This document shows positions 33,081-41,534 of a stretch of 64,000 bases of DNA, piece by piece. Source of the DNA: Ellagibacter isourolithinifaciens (GTDB lineage Bacteria > Actinomycetota > Coriobacteriia > Coriobacteriales > Eggerthellaceae). Under the pieces are notes generated by a model. That model worked only from the letters and a program-made list of their open reading frames with translations, made no database searches and had not been told where the DNA came from. Each line of letters starts with the position of its first letter. The stretch's first letter is position 1. Both the position numbers and the translations under genes were made by a program. The stretch lies in contig NZ_WAJR01000006.1 of NCBI RefSeq assembly GCF_008831035.1, positions 1-64,000 on the forward strand. Direction: 5' to 3'.

Positions 33081-34373
33081 GTGAACATTTTGGTGCTTGG
33101 CAGTGGCGGTCGCGAGCATGCGATCGCATGGGCGCTTTCCAAGTCGCCTCGGTGCGACGAGCTGTTCGTTGCCCCTGGTAACGGCGGCACGGCTGCGGTT
33201 GCGACCAACGTCAACGACGTCGATATGATGAGCGGCTCGTCCGTGCTCTCGTTCGTGCGCGAGCACGGTGTCGACCTTGTGGTCGTGGGCCCTGAGGCTC
33301 CGCTCGTTGCGGGCGTTGCCGACGAGCTGCGCGACGCGGGCATCTCGGTCTTCGGCCCCGACGCCGCAGGCGCGCTGCTCGAGGGAAGCAAGGCGCACAG
33401 CAAGGCGTTCATGGAGAAGAACGACATCCCCACGGCGGCGTACGCCACCTTCGATTCGTGCGATCCCGCGATCGCCTACATTCTCGAGCAGGGCGCTCCC
33501 ATCGTGGTGAAGGCCGACGGCCTGGCGGCCGGCAAGGGCGTCGTCGTCGCTTCGACGGTAGAAGAAGCCGAGGACGCCGTTCGCGAGTGCTTCGACGGCA
33601 AGTTCGGCGATGCTGGCAAGACCGTCCTTATCGAGGAGTGCATGACGGGGCCGGAATGCTCGCTGCTCGCCTTCGTGGCAAACGGCAAGGCGTTTCCCAT
33701 GGCTCCTGCTCAGGACCACAAGCGTGCGTTCGATGGCGACGAGGGCCCGAACACGGGCGGCATGGGCGTCTACTCGCCCGTGCCCATCGTGACCGACGAG
33801 GAGATGGCATCTATGGTGGCCATCATGGACAAGGCCGCAGCTGCCACGGCGGCAACCGACGGCGTGCGCGATTATCGCGGCGTGCTCTACGGCGGCTTCA
33901 TGCTGACCCCCGCGGGGCCGAAGATCGTGGAGTTCAACGTGCGCTTCGGCGACCCCGAGACGCAGGTGATCCTTCCTCGCCTGAAGACCGACCTGGTCGA
34001 TGTGATGTGTGCCGTGGCCGAGGGCCGCGTCGACGATTTGTCGCTCGAATGGGCCGACGAATGGGCGGTGTGCGTCGTCCTTGCGAGCGCCGGGTATCCG
34101 GGCGCCTACGAGAAGGGCAAGGTCATCCTGGGGATCGACGAGGCCGAGGCGCTCGACGGCGTGTCGGTCTTCCATGCGGGCACCAGCCACAATGCCGACG
34201 GCGAGCTCGTCACGGCAGGCGGGCGCGTGCTCAACGTGGTGGCGCTCGGCAAGACCTTCGAGGAGGCCCGCGAGCGTGCTTACGCCGCCTGCGACCTCAT
34301 CAGCTTCGAGGGCAAGCAGTTCCGCACCGACATCGGCGCGAAGGCCGCGCGCGGCCGTTCCGCCTGGGAATAA
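33081..34373 (+). CDS. purD: Phosphoribosylamine-glycine ligase
   Basis: A 430-aa ATP-grasp enzyme making GAR. Motifs: LVLGSGGREHAIAWALSKSP, VGPEAPLVAGVADELR, SKAHSKAFMEKNDIPTA, VVKADGLAAGKGVVVAST, and QDHKRAFDGDEGPNTGGMGV, then FNVRFGDPETQ. It starts at GTG 33081 with GAGAAAGGG upstream. purD follows purA in the same direction with a 241-bp gap that holds hairpins, so it has its own control. Confidence 0.94.
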   Translation: MNILVLGSGGREHAIAWALSKSPRCDELFVAPGNGGTAAVATNVNDVDMMSGSSVLSFVREHGVDLVVVGPEAPLVAGVADELRDAGISVFGPDAAGALLEGSKAHSKAFMEKNDIPTAAYATFDSCDPAIAYILEQGAPIVVKADGLAAGKGVVVASTVEEAEDAVRECFDGKFGDAGKTVLIEECMTGPECSLLAFVANGKAFPMAPAQDHKRAFDGDEGPNTGGMGVYSPVPIVTDEEMASMVAIMDKAAAATAATDGVRDYRGVLYGGFMLTPAGPKIVEFNVRFGDPETQVILPRLKTDLVDVMCAVAEGRVDDLSLEWADEWAVCVVLASAGYPGAYEKGKVILGIDEAEALDGVSVFHAGTSHNADGELVTAGGRVLNVVALGKTFEEARERAYAACDLISFEGKQFRTDIGAKAARGRSAWE

Positions 34374-34500
34374 GAACGTTACGTACTTTGACTCCGACGC
34401 TTTCGCCATGCTCGGGCGGTTTCGACTTGCGCGAGCGGCCCACGGGGCTGTTCGCGCTCGTGCGGAACTGCGCGTGGTGCAAGGGTCGGAGTCTGGTTCT

Positions 34501-34530
34501 GGCCCCTTTGCGAGCGCGAAGGGGCCAAAG
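34501..34530 (+). terminator. Hairpin after purD
   Basis: GGCCCCTT (34501-34508) pairs with AAGGGGCC (34519-34526). There is no T-run; likely a weak terminator or processing hairpin. Confidence 0.5.
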
Positions 34531-34557
34531 GCGAAATAGCAGGGAAGAAGTTAGAAT

Positions 34558-35868
34558 ATGCTTTCTGAACGAATGCTGAGCACGGTGGTTCGCGCGTGCT
34601 CAAACCAATATCTGAAGCTCACGCCGACCGACGACGCGAAGGTCGCTTCGCCAAAGCCTGGGCAGCGCTACATGCTCTATATGCACGTTCCGTTCTGCGA
34701 GCGCCTGTGCCCGTACTGCTCGTTCAACCGCTTCCCGTTCAAGGAGGAGCGCGCGAAACCCTATTTCGCCAACATGCGCAAAGAGATGATGATGCTCAAG
34801 GACTTGGGCTACGATTTCGAGAGCGTCTACATCGGCGGGGGCACGCCCACCATCATGATCGATGAGCTGTGCGAGACGATCGACATGGCGCGCGAGAACT
34901 TCTCCATCAAGGAAGTGTCGTCGGAGACCAACCCGAACCATCTTATTCCGAGCTATCTCGAGAAGCTGAAAGGTCGCGTCGATCGCCTTTCCGTCGGCGT
35001 GCAGAGCTTCGACGACGGGCTGCTCAAGCAGATGGATCGCTACGAAAAGTACGGCTGCGGTCAGGAAATCATGGAGCGCATCCAGGAGGCAAGCCCGTAC
35101 TTCGTGTCCATGAACGCCGACATGATTTTCAACTTCCCGGCGCAAACCGAGGACATCCTGATCAACGACATCGAGCGCGTAATCGAAAGCGGAGCGAGCC
35201 AAACCACGTTCTACCCGCTCATGGCGTCGCCGAGCGTGCAGCGCTCGCTTGCGCGCACGGTGGGCAAGGTTGACTACAAGCGCGAGCAGCGTTTCTACGA
35301 GATCATCTGCGAGCTTCTGATCGGCGGCGACAAGCCGCTGTTCGAGAACGGCAGCGCATGGACGTTCAACCGCCTGGGCACGGGTGCTGCGGGCGAGGAC
35401 GCGATGATCGACGAGTACGTGGTCGATTACGAGGAGTACCCGGCGATCGGCTCGGGCGGCATCACGTATTTGGGCGAGAACATGTACGTGAACACCTTCT
35501 CCGTCAGCCAGTACAACGAGAAGATCGAAAGCGGTCGCATGTCCATCATGGGCAAAACGCACTTCTCCAAGCACGACCGTATGCGCTACCGCTTCATGAT
35601 GCAGCTGTTCGGCCTTCGCCTGGACAAGAAGCAGTTCAAGGAGGATTTCGGCTGCTCAATCGAGGCCGGCCTCCCCGCTGAGATGGCATTCATGACCGCG
35701 GCGGGAGCGTTTGCCACCAACAACGACGAGGAAATCACGCTGACGCCGAAGGGCCGCTATCTCATGGTGGTCATGATGCGCCAGTTCTTCATCGGCGTGA
35801 ACAATCTGCGCGATCAGGCGCGCGCGGCGCTTCCGGGCGAGGAGAAGGAGCTTCTGTTCGGCTGCTAG
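34558..35868 (+). CDS. HemN-like radical SAM protein
   Basis: A 436-aa radical SAM enzyme of the coproporphyrinogen III oxidase family. The cluster motif is CERLCPYCSF near residue 46, followed by YIGGGTPTIM, SSETNPNHL and SVGVQSFDDGLLKQMDRY, as in HemN/HemW/HutW. The annotation could be coproporphyrinogen dehydrogenase, a heme chaperone or a heme-degrading ChuW-type methyltransferase; sequence alone does not separate them. The gene is alone, with AGGGAAGAAG before the ATG at 34558. Confidence 0.78.
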   Translation: MLSERMLSTVVRACSNQYLKLTPTDDAKVASPKPGQRYMLYMHVPFCERLCPYCSFNRFPFKEERAKPYFANMRKEMMMLKDLGYDFESVYIGGGTPTIMIDELCETIDMARENFSIKEVSSETNPNHLIPSYLEKLKGRVDRLSVGVQSFDDGLLKQMDRYEKYGCGQEIMERIQEASPYFVSMNADMIFNFPAQTEDILINDIERVIESGASQTTFYPLMASPSVQRSLARTVGKVDYKREQRFYEIICELLIGGDKPLFENGSAWTFNRLGTGAAGEDAMIDEYVVDYEEYPAIGSGGITYLGENMYVNTFSVSQYNEKIESGRMSIMGKTHFSKHDRMRYRFMMQLFGLRLDKKQFKEDFGCSIEAGLPAEMAFMTAAGAFATNNDEEITLTPKGRYLMVVMMRQFFIGVNNLRDQARAALPGEEKELLFGC

Positions 35869-36093
35869 CGTCGATTCGAGCGGCCGCGTGGAGCATAACT
35901 GGTAGTTGGTTCAACTGAGCGAGTTGTGCACTGGTTTGCGAGGCGGAATCCCAGGAAAAGTGCGCCGGCGTTCGCTTTTCCCTGGGGTTTTGCTTTTGTT
36001 TGGCGCGAATCGCGGTAAACAAGGCCTGAAAAACGTCGCATAACTCTTCTAGTTGTCCATCAAGTCGCGGTACTCCTACAGAAAGAGAGCCCG

Positions 36094-36681
36094 ATGAGCG
36101 TATCGGTCGTCCTTGGCAACGCCCCCGCGTATGCGGGTGGGGCGTCGTTCGCGCTCTTTTTGGTGCTGCTAGCCTGGGCGAGCGCGATCGACCTGCGCGA
36201 GAGGCGGATTCCCAACAAGCTAGTGGCAGCGATGGCGGTGCTCTGGCTTGCCGTGCGCGTTCTGCTTGCCGCGATGGCGGCCGCCTGCTCTGCCGGCGCC
36301 TTCGGCGTGGACGCACAAATGGGAAATGCGGCGTCGGCTGCATCCGTCGCGACGATAAGGGTATCCCCCTTCGGCTTGACGCTTGGCGACGGGCTTGTGG
36401 GGGCGCTTGTGCTCGGGGGTGGCTCGCTTGCGGTCTCGATCGCGTTCGAGCGCTTAGCCCAACGCCCCTCCATGGGAGGCGGGGACATCAAGTTGCTTGC
36501 GGTGGTCGGACTGTTCCTGGGCTGGGAGCGGGGGCTGTGGTGCCTGTTCGCGGCGTGTCTCGTCGTCTTTGTGATACAGATAGCGTCGCGCTTTCGCGAA
36601 GGCGGGAAGGGAATCGGCTCCCAGACGTTCCCGTTTGCCCCGGCGATTCTTGTGGGTGTCGTAATAGCTTCGATACTTTGA
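36094..36681 (+). CDS. Prepilin peptidase (type A24 aspartic protease)
   Basis: A 195-aa polytopic membrane protease. It shows the catalytic aspartates of the A24 family: D33 in AIDLRERRIPN and a second in SMGGGDIKLLA (about residue 130), and ends with FAPAILVGV. It lacks the N-terminal cysteine-rich methylase domain of PilD. No pilin or secretion genes are adjacent; its substrate pseudopilins would be elsewhere. AGAAAGAGA precedes the ATG. Confidence 0.85.
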   Translation: MSVSVVLGNAPAYAGGASFALFLVLLAWASAIDLRERRIPNKLVAAMAVLWLAVRVLLAAMAAACSAGAFGVDAQMGNAASAASVATIRVSPFGLTLGDGLVGALVLGGGSLAVSIAFERLAQRPSMGGGDIKLLAVVGLFLGWERGLWCLFAACLVVFVIQIASRFREGGKGIGSQTFPFAPAILVGVVIASIL

Positions 36682-36769
36682 AAAAAGCTATTGACGCGCT
36701 TTGCCATTTGCCATAAAATACTATCTTGCGTTTGCTCGAACGGATTCTCCGCGAAAGGCAAGCACGTAT

Positions 36770-36845
36770 GGTCAGGTAGCTCAGTTGGTAGAGCAGCGGA
36801 CTGAAAATCCGCGTGCCGAGGGTTCAAGTCCCCCTCTGACCACCA
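36770..36845 (+). tRNA. tRNA-Phe(GAA)
   Basis: A 76-nt tRNA with acceptor GGTCAGG/CTGACC, D-loop AGTTGGTA, anticodon loop CTGAAAA (GAA), T-arm GGTTCAAGTCC and encoded CCA. Confidence 0.96.
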
Positions 36846-36852
36846 TAAACTC

Positions 36853-36880
36853 AAGGCCCCGCTTCGGCGGGGTCTTTTGT
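36853..36880 (+). terminator. Terminator after tRNA-Phe
   Basis: GGCCCCGC and GCGGGGTC pair across TTCG and are followed by TTTTG. Confidence 0.85.
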
Positions 36881-36969
36881 ATTTCCGGCTTTTCCGCTCT
36901 CGTCACGATCCAAACGCACTCCTCTCGAGCGAAACGCGAGGGGGTGAAATTCAGCGTCGGCGGGCTCCG

Positions 36970-37944
36970 CTACGATTCGAGCACATCCCCATTGCTCGTG
37001 ACGAAGATTGCCTTGCGGATGGCGGGGTGCTTGCGGGCGAAGGCGAGCCCCCGCACGGTGCCAAGTGCGAGCAAGGTGGTGGAATATCCCTCGGCGTCGA
37101 TCGACCGATCGGCGATGACGGTTGCTCCTGCGACGTCGGTCTGCACGGGCATTCCCGTTTCGGGCGAGAGGATATGGTGGTAGAACTTCCCGTTGACCTC
37201 GCAGCAGCGCTCGTAAATGCCGCTCGTCACCGCAGATGCGTCGCAAAGCGACACCGCTCCCACGATAGAGTTCTCGTCGCGTGGGTCGCGGATTCCGATG
37301 TTCCACGCTATGCCGCCGGGCTTTTCCCCGTGCGCCACCACGTTGCCTCCGAGGTTGATGAGGAAGTCCTCCAAGCCCTCTTTGAGAAGCACGCTCGTGA
37401 ATTTGTCGGCGATCCACCCCTTGGCGATTCCTCCGACGTCGACTGCCGCTTGCGGGTCGGCAAGTTGGGCGAAATAGCGCCCGCTCTCTTCCCGTACGCG
37501 GACGCCGCGCCAGTCAACATGGGCGACAGCTTCGCGAAGTGCATCCTGCGAGGGAATGATCGCGCGACGCAAGTCCCACAGCTGCACGGCCGAGCCCATC
37601 GTGATGTCGAAGCGCCCGTCGCCGTCGGCGCAGTAGGAAAGCGCGCACTCCAAAAGGTCGGCCGTGTCGCGCGAAATCTCGACAGGGGTACCTCCCGCCC
37701 TGTTCAGACGCGAAATATCGGAATGGGGAAGCGTTCTTGAGAAGAGTCGCTCGAACCTGCGAGCCTCCTTGCGCACGCGCCCGAACGCCGAAAGGCAGGC
37801 TTGCTCGGGCGCGAACGCCTGCAGCGTGATCGCGGTGTTGAACGCGAAGAAGTGCTGTGCGACCATGCCCGCCTCGTTGGGGCCGCTCGTTTCGAGGAAG
37901 TCTTCTTGCGGAATCGCGTCTTGGATGACGCCTGCTTTATTCAT
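36970..37944 (-). CDS. ApbE-family FAD:protein FMN transferase
   Basis: A 324-aa enzyme that attaches FMN to Thr residues of flavoproteins or serves as a Fe-S assembly factor. Conserved parts: FFAFNTAITLQAF at the N-terminus, EISRDTADLLECALSY, DGRFDITMGSAVQLW, AVDVGGIAKGWIADK and FLINLGGNVVAHG, then HHILSPETGMPVQ. The start at 37944 is preceded by AAGGAGCG, 11 bases upstream. No signal peptide is apparent in this start, so export is uncertain. A 52-codon ORF lies directly upstream. Confidence 0.86.
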   Translation of the reverse strand: MNKAGVIQDAIPQEDFLETSGPNEAGMVAQHFFAFNTAITLQAFAPEQACLSAFGRVRKEARRFERLFSRTLPHSDISRLNRAGGTPVEISRDTADLLECALSYCADGDGRFDITMGSAVQLWDLRRAIIPSQDALREAVAHVDWRGVRVREESGRYFAQLADPQAAVDVGGIAKGWIADKFTSVLLKEGLEDFLINLGGNVVAHGEKPGGIAWNIGIRDPRDENSIVGAVSLCDASAVTSGIYERCCEVNGKFYHHILSPETGMPVQTDVAGATVIADRSIDAEGYSTTLLALGTVRGLAFARKHPAIRKAIFVTSNGDVLES

Positions 37945-37945
37945 G

Positions 37946-38104
37946 CTATGCGCGCTCCTTGCGATGCTCGACGGCGAGGGAAAGCGCCAGCTCGCGGGTT
38001 CCTCTTGCGATCTCGGTGGCGTCTCTGCATTCTCCTGAAAGTTCACCGCTTGTAACCGCCAGGCAGCATGCGAGAACGATTGCCTTGTTCGTGAGTCTAT
38101 TCAT
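37946..38104 (-). CDS. Possible 52-aa protein upstream of apbE
   Basis: An ATG at 38104 opens a 52-codon frame ending in a TAG one base before the apbE ATG, so the genes would be tandem. It begins MNRLTNKAIVLACCLAVTSG and its last third, EIARGTRELALSLAVEHRKE, is helical. No ribosome site is visible upstream, which lowers confidence. The tandem spacing supports a real gene. Confidence 0.35.
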   Translation of the reverse strand: MNRLTNKAIVLACCLAVTSGELSGECRDATEIARGTRELALSLAVEHRKERA

Positions 38105-38300
38105 GGCTGCATGGTATCAAACTATCGTGCCCCTTACCGCCGCGTGATTTCTCTGCGCGCAATCGTGCGCGATAAAAAAGGCGCTCGCATTCGCTTCTGG
38201 AGCCGCATTCGGGTTCGCTTCCTATCCTTTTGCGAGATTGCTCTGCTCTCGCGGCGTTTCTTCGCATGCTTCGGGTTTCTTGTGCGCTACACTGTTCCTC

Positions 38301-39683
38301 ATGAAAACGGGGCAATTCAAACAAACGAGGGTGCGGAAATTGACCGCAGACGAGCTGGCCGAGATCGACCAGGCGGCCTCTCCTGCGCTCAGCATGCTTT
38401 CGCGCTGGGCAAACAAGAAGATGCAGTGCGCGCATTGCAAGCGCTGCACGCTTCGCTGCGAGGTGCTCAAGGAGCCTGGCCTCGATGTGGGCACGGTTCA
38501 GGAAGCGTACGACCGCGTCATGTCCCTTCCCGCTGACGAACGCCCCGCCGCGGTGGCCGAGCTCATGCAGTCGAACTACGACATGTACCATGCGCTTCGC
38601 CGCTGCTGCTTCTGCGGTTACTGCACGGCGGACTGCGCGGTTCACATGCTCGCTCCCGACCGTATGCGCGACTGGCGCGAGCTGTTCATGCAATCGGGGC
38701 TCTACCAGCCCGAAAAGCTCACGATGGTCGACAACGAATGGCACATCTTCAGCGCCTACCGCGCCATCTTCGGCATAGGGTATCCCGAAATCGTCGCACT
38801 GCGCGATGCGGCGGCGTACGAGCTGGGAACGTTCGACACGGTGTTCTTTCCCGGGTGCTCGCTGGTGAGCTACGCGCCCGATCTGACCCGTCGCGTGGGC
38901 GAATGGCTCACCGCCGCGGGATTCAAATGGTGCATGTCCGACGACTGCTGCGGAAGTCCGCTCATGAGCGCGGGCTTCTTCGATCGCGCTGCGGCGCATC
39001 GCGAGAAGATTTTCGAGCAGATAAAAGCCGCGGGTATCACGCGCATGGTAACCGTTTGCCCTGGTTGCGGTGAGGAATTCGCCGAGCTTATGGCCGACGA
39101 TATCGACATCATCCCGCTGCCCGAGCTCATCTTGGAGCGCGGTCGCGAAATGGAGCGCGCGGCGGGGGTCGCACTGCGCGCCGACGGCATGCCGCAAGAT
39201 GTTGACGCGGCGGTTCGGGCGGCGGGGCTTTCTCCTTCGAACGTGCCTTCCGTCACCGTGTTCGATTCGTGCCACGACCGTCACGACGGGCGCCATGGCC
39301 GGGCGATTCGCGGCGTGCTGCGCCGCTATATGCCGCAGGTCGAGATTCGCGAGATGGACGAGCGCCGCAAGCAGACGCTGTGCTGCGGGGCGGGTGGCGC
39401 CGTTGCAGGCTACGATCCCGACATCACGAAGCGCCGTGTCATGCGCGTGGTGGACGAAGCTCATTCGACGGGCGCGAACACGCTTGTCACCATGTGCCCC
39501 ACCTGCACGTACACCATCGCGCAGGAGAACCTGTCCGCAGCGCCCGAGCGCGTGATCGACAGTCATAACTACCTGGAGCTGTTCTTCGGGCAGACCATCG
39601 ACTGGGCGGTCGTCTTCGATCAGCTCGGTTCCATGTGGACAGGCGAATACGGCCCGTGGTTGAACGCCACGTTCTTCTCGTAA
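38301..39683 (+). CDS. CCG-domain Fe-S oxidoreductase (HdrD/GlpC-like)
   Basis: A 460-aa soluble Fe-S protein. N-terminal clusters: CAHCKRCTLRCEVLK (about residue 35) and CCFCGYCTADCAVH (about 100), forming two 4Fe-4S centres. Two CCG domains follow: PGCSLVSYAP...CCGSPL and DSCHDRHDGR...LCCGAGGAVAGYDPD. Such proteins act in anaerobic electron transfer, like heterodisulfide reductase D or glycerol-3-phosphate dehydrogenase subunit C. The start at 38301 is preceded by a poor site; the open frame further upstream is not coding. The redox partner is not adjacent. Confidence 0.83.
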   Translation: MKTGQFKQTRVRKLTADELAEIDQAASPALSMLSRWANKKMQCAHCKRCTLRCEVLKEPGLDVGTVQEAYDRVMSLPADERPAAVAELMQSNYDMYHALRRCCFCGYCTADCAVHMLAPDRMRDWRELFMQSGLYQPEKLTMVDNEWHIFSAYRAIFGIGYPEIVALRDAAAYELGTFDTVFFPGCSLVSYAPDLTRRVGEWLTAAGFKWCMSDDCCGSPLMSAGFFDRAAAHREKIFEQIKAAGITRMVTVCPGCGEEFAELMADDIDIIPLPELILERGREMERAAGVALRADGMPQDVDAAVRAAGLSPSNVPSVTVFDSCHDRHDGRHGRAIRGVLRRYMPQVEIREMDERRKQTLCCGAGGAVAGYDPDITKRRVMRVVDEAHSTGANTLVTMCPTCTYTIAQENLSAAPERVIDSHNYLELFFGQTIDWAVVFDQLGSMWTGEYGPWLNATFFS

Positions 39684-39736
39684 GGAACCTTCGGGATTCT
39701 CATCGACCTCTCTGTAAGGTTAACGGGCTTCGAGGG

Positions 39737-39769
39737 CCGAAGCGTTCTGCGATTTGCGGAACGCTTCGG
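39737..39769 (+). terminator. Terminator after the Fe-S protein gene
   Basis: CCGAAGCGTTC (39737-39747) pairs with GAACGCTTCGG (39759-39769), an 11-bp perfect stem with an 11-nt loop and a following pyrimidine run (TCTG). Confidence 0.75.
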
Positions 39770-39808
39770 TCTGATGTGTCCTATTTCGTCTTGAGGATAA
39801 ATATATTC

Positions 39809-39912
39809 TTGACTTGGAATAATTAAAGGGGTATTCTTCTAATCGTTCCAAAGATTTCTCCTCACTCCACTCGTCCGAGAACAAGGCCGCCTCCCCCGCG
39901 GCCTTTTCTCGT
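39809..39912 (+). ncRNA. Candidate small RNA between a promoter and a terminator
   Basis: A sigma70-like promoter TTGACT-17-TATTCT (39809-39814 and 39832-39837) points to the right. Within 70 nt a hairpin AAGGCCGC/GCGGCCTT (39883-39890 and 39898-39905) followed by TTCTCGTTT acts as a terminator. No ORF lies between. The predicted transcript is about 65-70 nt from 39844. No known RNA family is recognised. Confidence 0.4.
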
Positions 39913-40082
39913 TTCTGGGGATGATTTGCGCACGTGCGCGGTGAGAGTGTGAGTGATAGACAAGTCGCGAGGGCTGGAATGCCCGCGGACGCGGGATGCG
40001 CGCGGTGGGCGCGCCGTGGCAGGCGGGTGGGGGATGTACGAGGCAGGCAGGTGCGCAGCCTCGCGCGCCGATTGACCTTCCT
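39913..40082. other. GC-rich intergenic, no gene seen
   Basis: A G-rich stretch (about 39985-40055) lies before the convergent gene ending at 40083. Open frames here lack ribosome sites and are read as chance. Confidence 0.4.
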
Positions 40083-40547
40083 CTATTTCCCCAGGCGGGG
40101 AAGCTTCTTGAACAGCGCCCAGGCGTGTTGCTTTCCCTCGGGGGTCTCAAGCATGCCCTCCAAATCCCGAAACGCCACGCCGTTGCGGCAGAAGATGCGG
40201 CAGGCCTCGTCGACTGGGATGTTTTGCCGATAAGCGCGCGAGAGCCGGGCGGCTGCCGCGGCATCCGTCGCCACGATCGCAAGCGGATCGATTCCTTCCA
40301 CAAGGGTGAACAGGTCGACATCGCCGAGCGGGATATCGTCGACGTCGAGGGTCACGAAGGCCAGCGCGCCGCCGTAGCCGAGGGCAGCCATCGAGCTTTC
40401 AAGGGCATGCCGTGCCGCCTCGCTTGCTTCGCGGGAGCCGATTGCGCAGGCGAGCGTCGAGTGCGATCCCGACACGTAGTCGGCGTACAGGTCCCAAACG
40501 AGGCTGCCGTTCGCCTCGTAAATGTTACTTCTTGTGGATTCTTTCAC
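40083..40547 (-). CDS. Hypothetical protein
   Basis: A 154-aa soluble protein with a GTG start at 40547 preceded by GGGGGATT. It begins MKESTRSNIYEANGSLVWDL and ends KQHAWALFKKLPRLGK. Conserved-looking segments: STLACAIGSREASEAARHAL and ALAFVTLDVDDIPLGDVDLF. No named domain is recognised, and no signal peptide or membrane segment. It diverges from the nikR pair 40673-41362. Confidence 0.55.
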   Translation of the reverse strand: MKESTRSNIYEANGSLVWDLYADYVSGSHSTLACAIGSREASEAARHALESSMAALGYGGALAFVTLDVDDIPLGDVDLFTLVEGIDPLAIVATDAAAAARLSRAYRQNIPVDEACRIFCRNGVAFRDLEGMLETPEGKQHAWALFKKLPRLGK

Positions 40548-40672
40548 ATCAATCCCCCATTGGGTGGCTTGAAGGGGTATACCTGAACCCATGATAGCAA
40601 GAAACAAAGTGCTGGTTTTGCGATTATGCGCGAGGTGCGCCTGTCCGCCTGGCGCGATGAAGGAGGCTGTTT

Positions 40673-40927
40673 ATGTGCACGAACGGTATTAACACGGGTC
40701 AATTCTCCCAGATGATCGACCAGATCGACGATCATATCAAGCTGGAGCGCCGCTGGGCCCACATGCTTGCCCACCAGGCGGGCGATGCCGGCTTTGCGCA
40801 GACGAACGAGAAGCTCCACAACGTGCAGGCGCTGCTCGACGACGTGCGCGCCATGCTCGACGAGGCGAAAGACGCGCTCGAGGACGACGCGGAAAACGCT
40901 CCTGGTGTCACCGTCAACCTCGTGTAA
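40673..40927 (+). CDS. Small protein preceding nikR
   Basis: An 84-aa acidic helical protein beginning MCTNGINTGQFSQMIDQIDD. GAAGGAGGC lies upstream of the ATG at 40673. Its His-containing helix (KLERRWAHMLAHQAGDAGFA) and DDVRAMLDEAKDALEDDAE tail have no known domain. It sits 12 bp before nikR and is likely co-transcribed, which makes it a candidate metal-related partner; that is inference. Confidence 0.6.
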   Translation: MCTNGINTGQFSQMIDQIDDHIKLERRWAHMLAHQAGDAGFAQTNEKLHNVQALLDDVRAMLDEAKDALEDDAENAPGVTVNLV

Positions 40928-40939
40928 GCGGCGCGCATC

Positions 40940-41362
40940 ATGAGCAATGACCTCATGCGCTTCTCGGTGGCGATGCCCGAGGAGCTTTTGATGCGCTTCG
41001 ACCAGCTGGTCGCTCGCCGTGGTTTGGCGAAGAACCGCAGCGAAGTGGTGCGCGACCTGGTGCGCGATGCGCTCGTCGAGGACGAGTGCGCGACTCCTGG
41101 CGTGGAGGTGATGGGCACGCTGACGATCGTGTTCGACCATCATGCGTCGGATGTGCAGGAGAAGCTGCACAACATTCAGCACGACTATTTCGGCAACATC
41201 GTGTCCACGCTCCATGTGCATCTCGACCAGCATCATTGCTTGGAAGTGGTGATTCTGCGTGGCGAGACCGGGCTCGTGCAGACCATCGCGAACCTGATCC
41301 TTGGCACGAAGGGCGTGAAGAACGGGCGACTGGTCCTCACCACCGCGGGCGAAGGATTGTAG
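40940..41362 (+). CDS. nikR: Nickel-responsive regulator NikR
   Basis: A 140-aa ribbon-helix-helix repressor. The N-terminal RHH (MRFSVAMPEELLMRFDQLVA, KNRSEVVRDLVRDAL) is followed by the ACT-like metal domain with VFDHHASDVQEKLHNIQHDY and LHVHLDQHHCLEVV. The His and Cys of HVHLDQHHC and the first HH pair provide the nickel ligands. It controls nickel uptake or use in response to Ni(II). It lies in the same region as hypE (45727), a nickel-hydrogenase maturation gene, though 4 kb apart. Confidence 0.9.
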   Translation: MSNDLMRFSVAMPEELLMRFDQLVARRGLAKNRSEVVRDLVRDALVEDECATPGVEVMGTLTIVFDHHASDVQEKLHNIQHDYFGNIVSTLHVHLDQHHCLEVVILRGETGLVQTIANLILGTKGVKNGRLVLTTAGEGL

Positions 41363-41476
41363 AGGGGCTTTCGTGAAAGGTTCTGCGAAGTTTCCGCGAA
41401 GGGCTCTCTCAAAGAGTTTCGTCGGGGACTTTGCAGAGGGTTCCCGCAAGGAGCTCCCATAAAGGAAAAGACGCAA
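41363..41476. repeat. Degenerate short repeats downstream of nikR
   Basis: About 90 bases contain imperfect copies of GCGAAG/AAAGG-type words (for example AGGTTCTGCGAAGTTTCCGC and GAGGGTTCCCGCAAGGAGCT). They precede the terminator at 41477. This may be a decayed repeat; the periodicity is weak. Confidence 0.3.
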
Positions 41477-41522
41477 GAAGCGCCCAGATGGGCGGCCTGT
41501 TCGGTCGTAGCCTGGGCGCTTC
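41477..41522. terminator. Bidirectional terminator between nikR and the DUF5714 gene
   Basis: GAAGCGCCCAG pairs with CTGGGCGCTTC over a 24-nt loop, with TT-rich flanks on both sides. It lies between convergent genes. Confidence 0.7.
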
Positions 41523-41534
41523 GTCTTGTTCGCG

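Noticed and set aside
33003-34409. 468-codon minus-strand frame across purD
   Set aside because: Shadow of purD; the plus strand carries all PurD motifs.
39934-40233. 99-codon plus-strand frame
   Set aside because: It is antisense to the conserved-looking minus gene at 40083-40547 and lacks a ribosome site.
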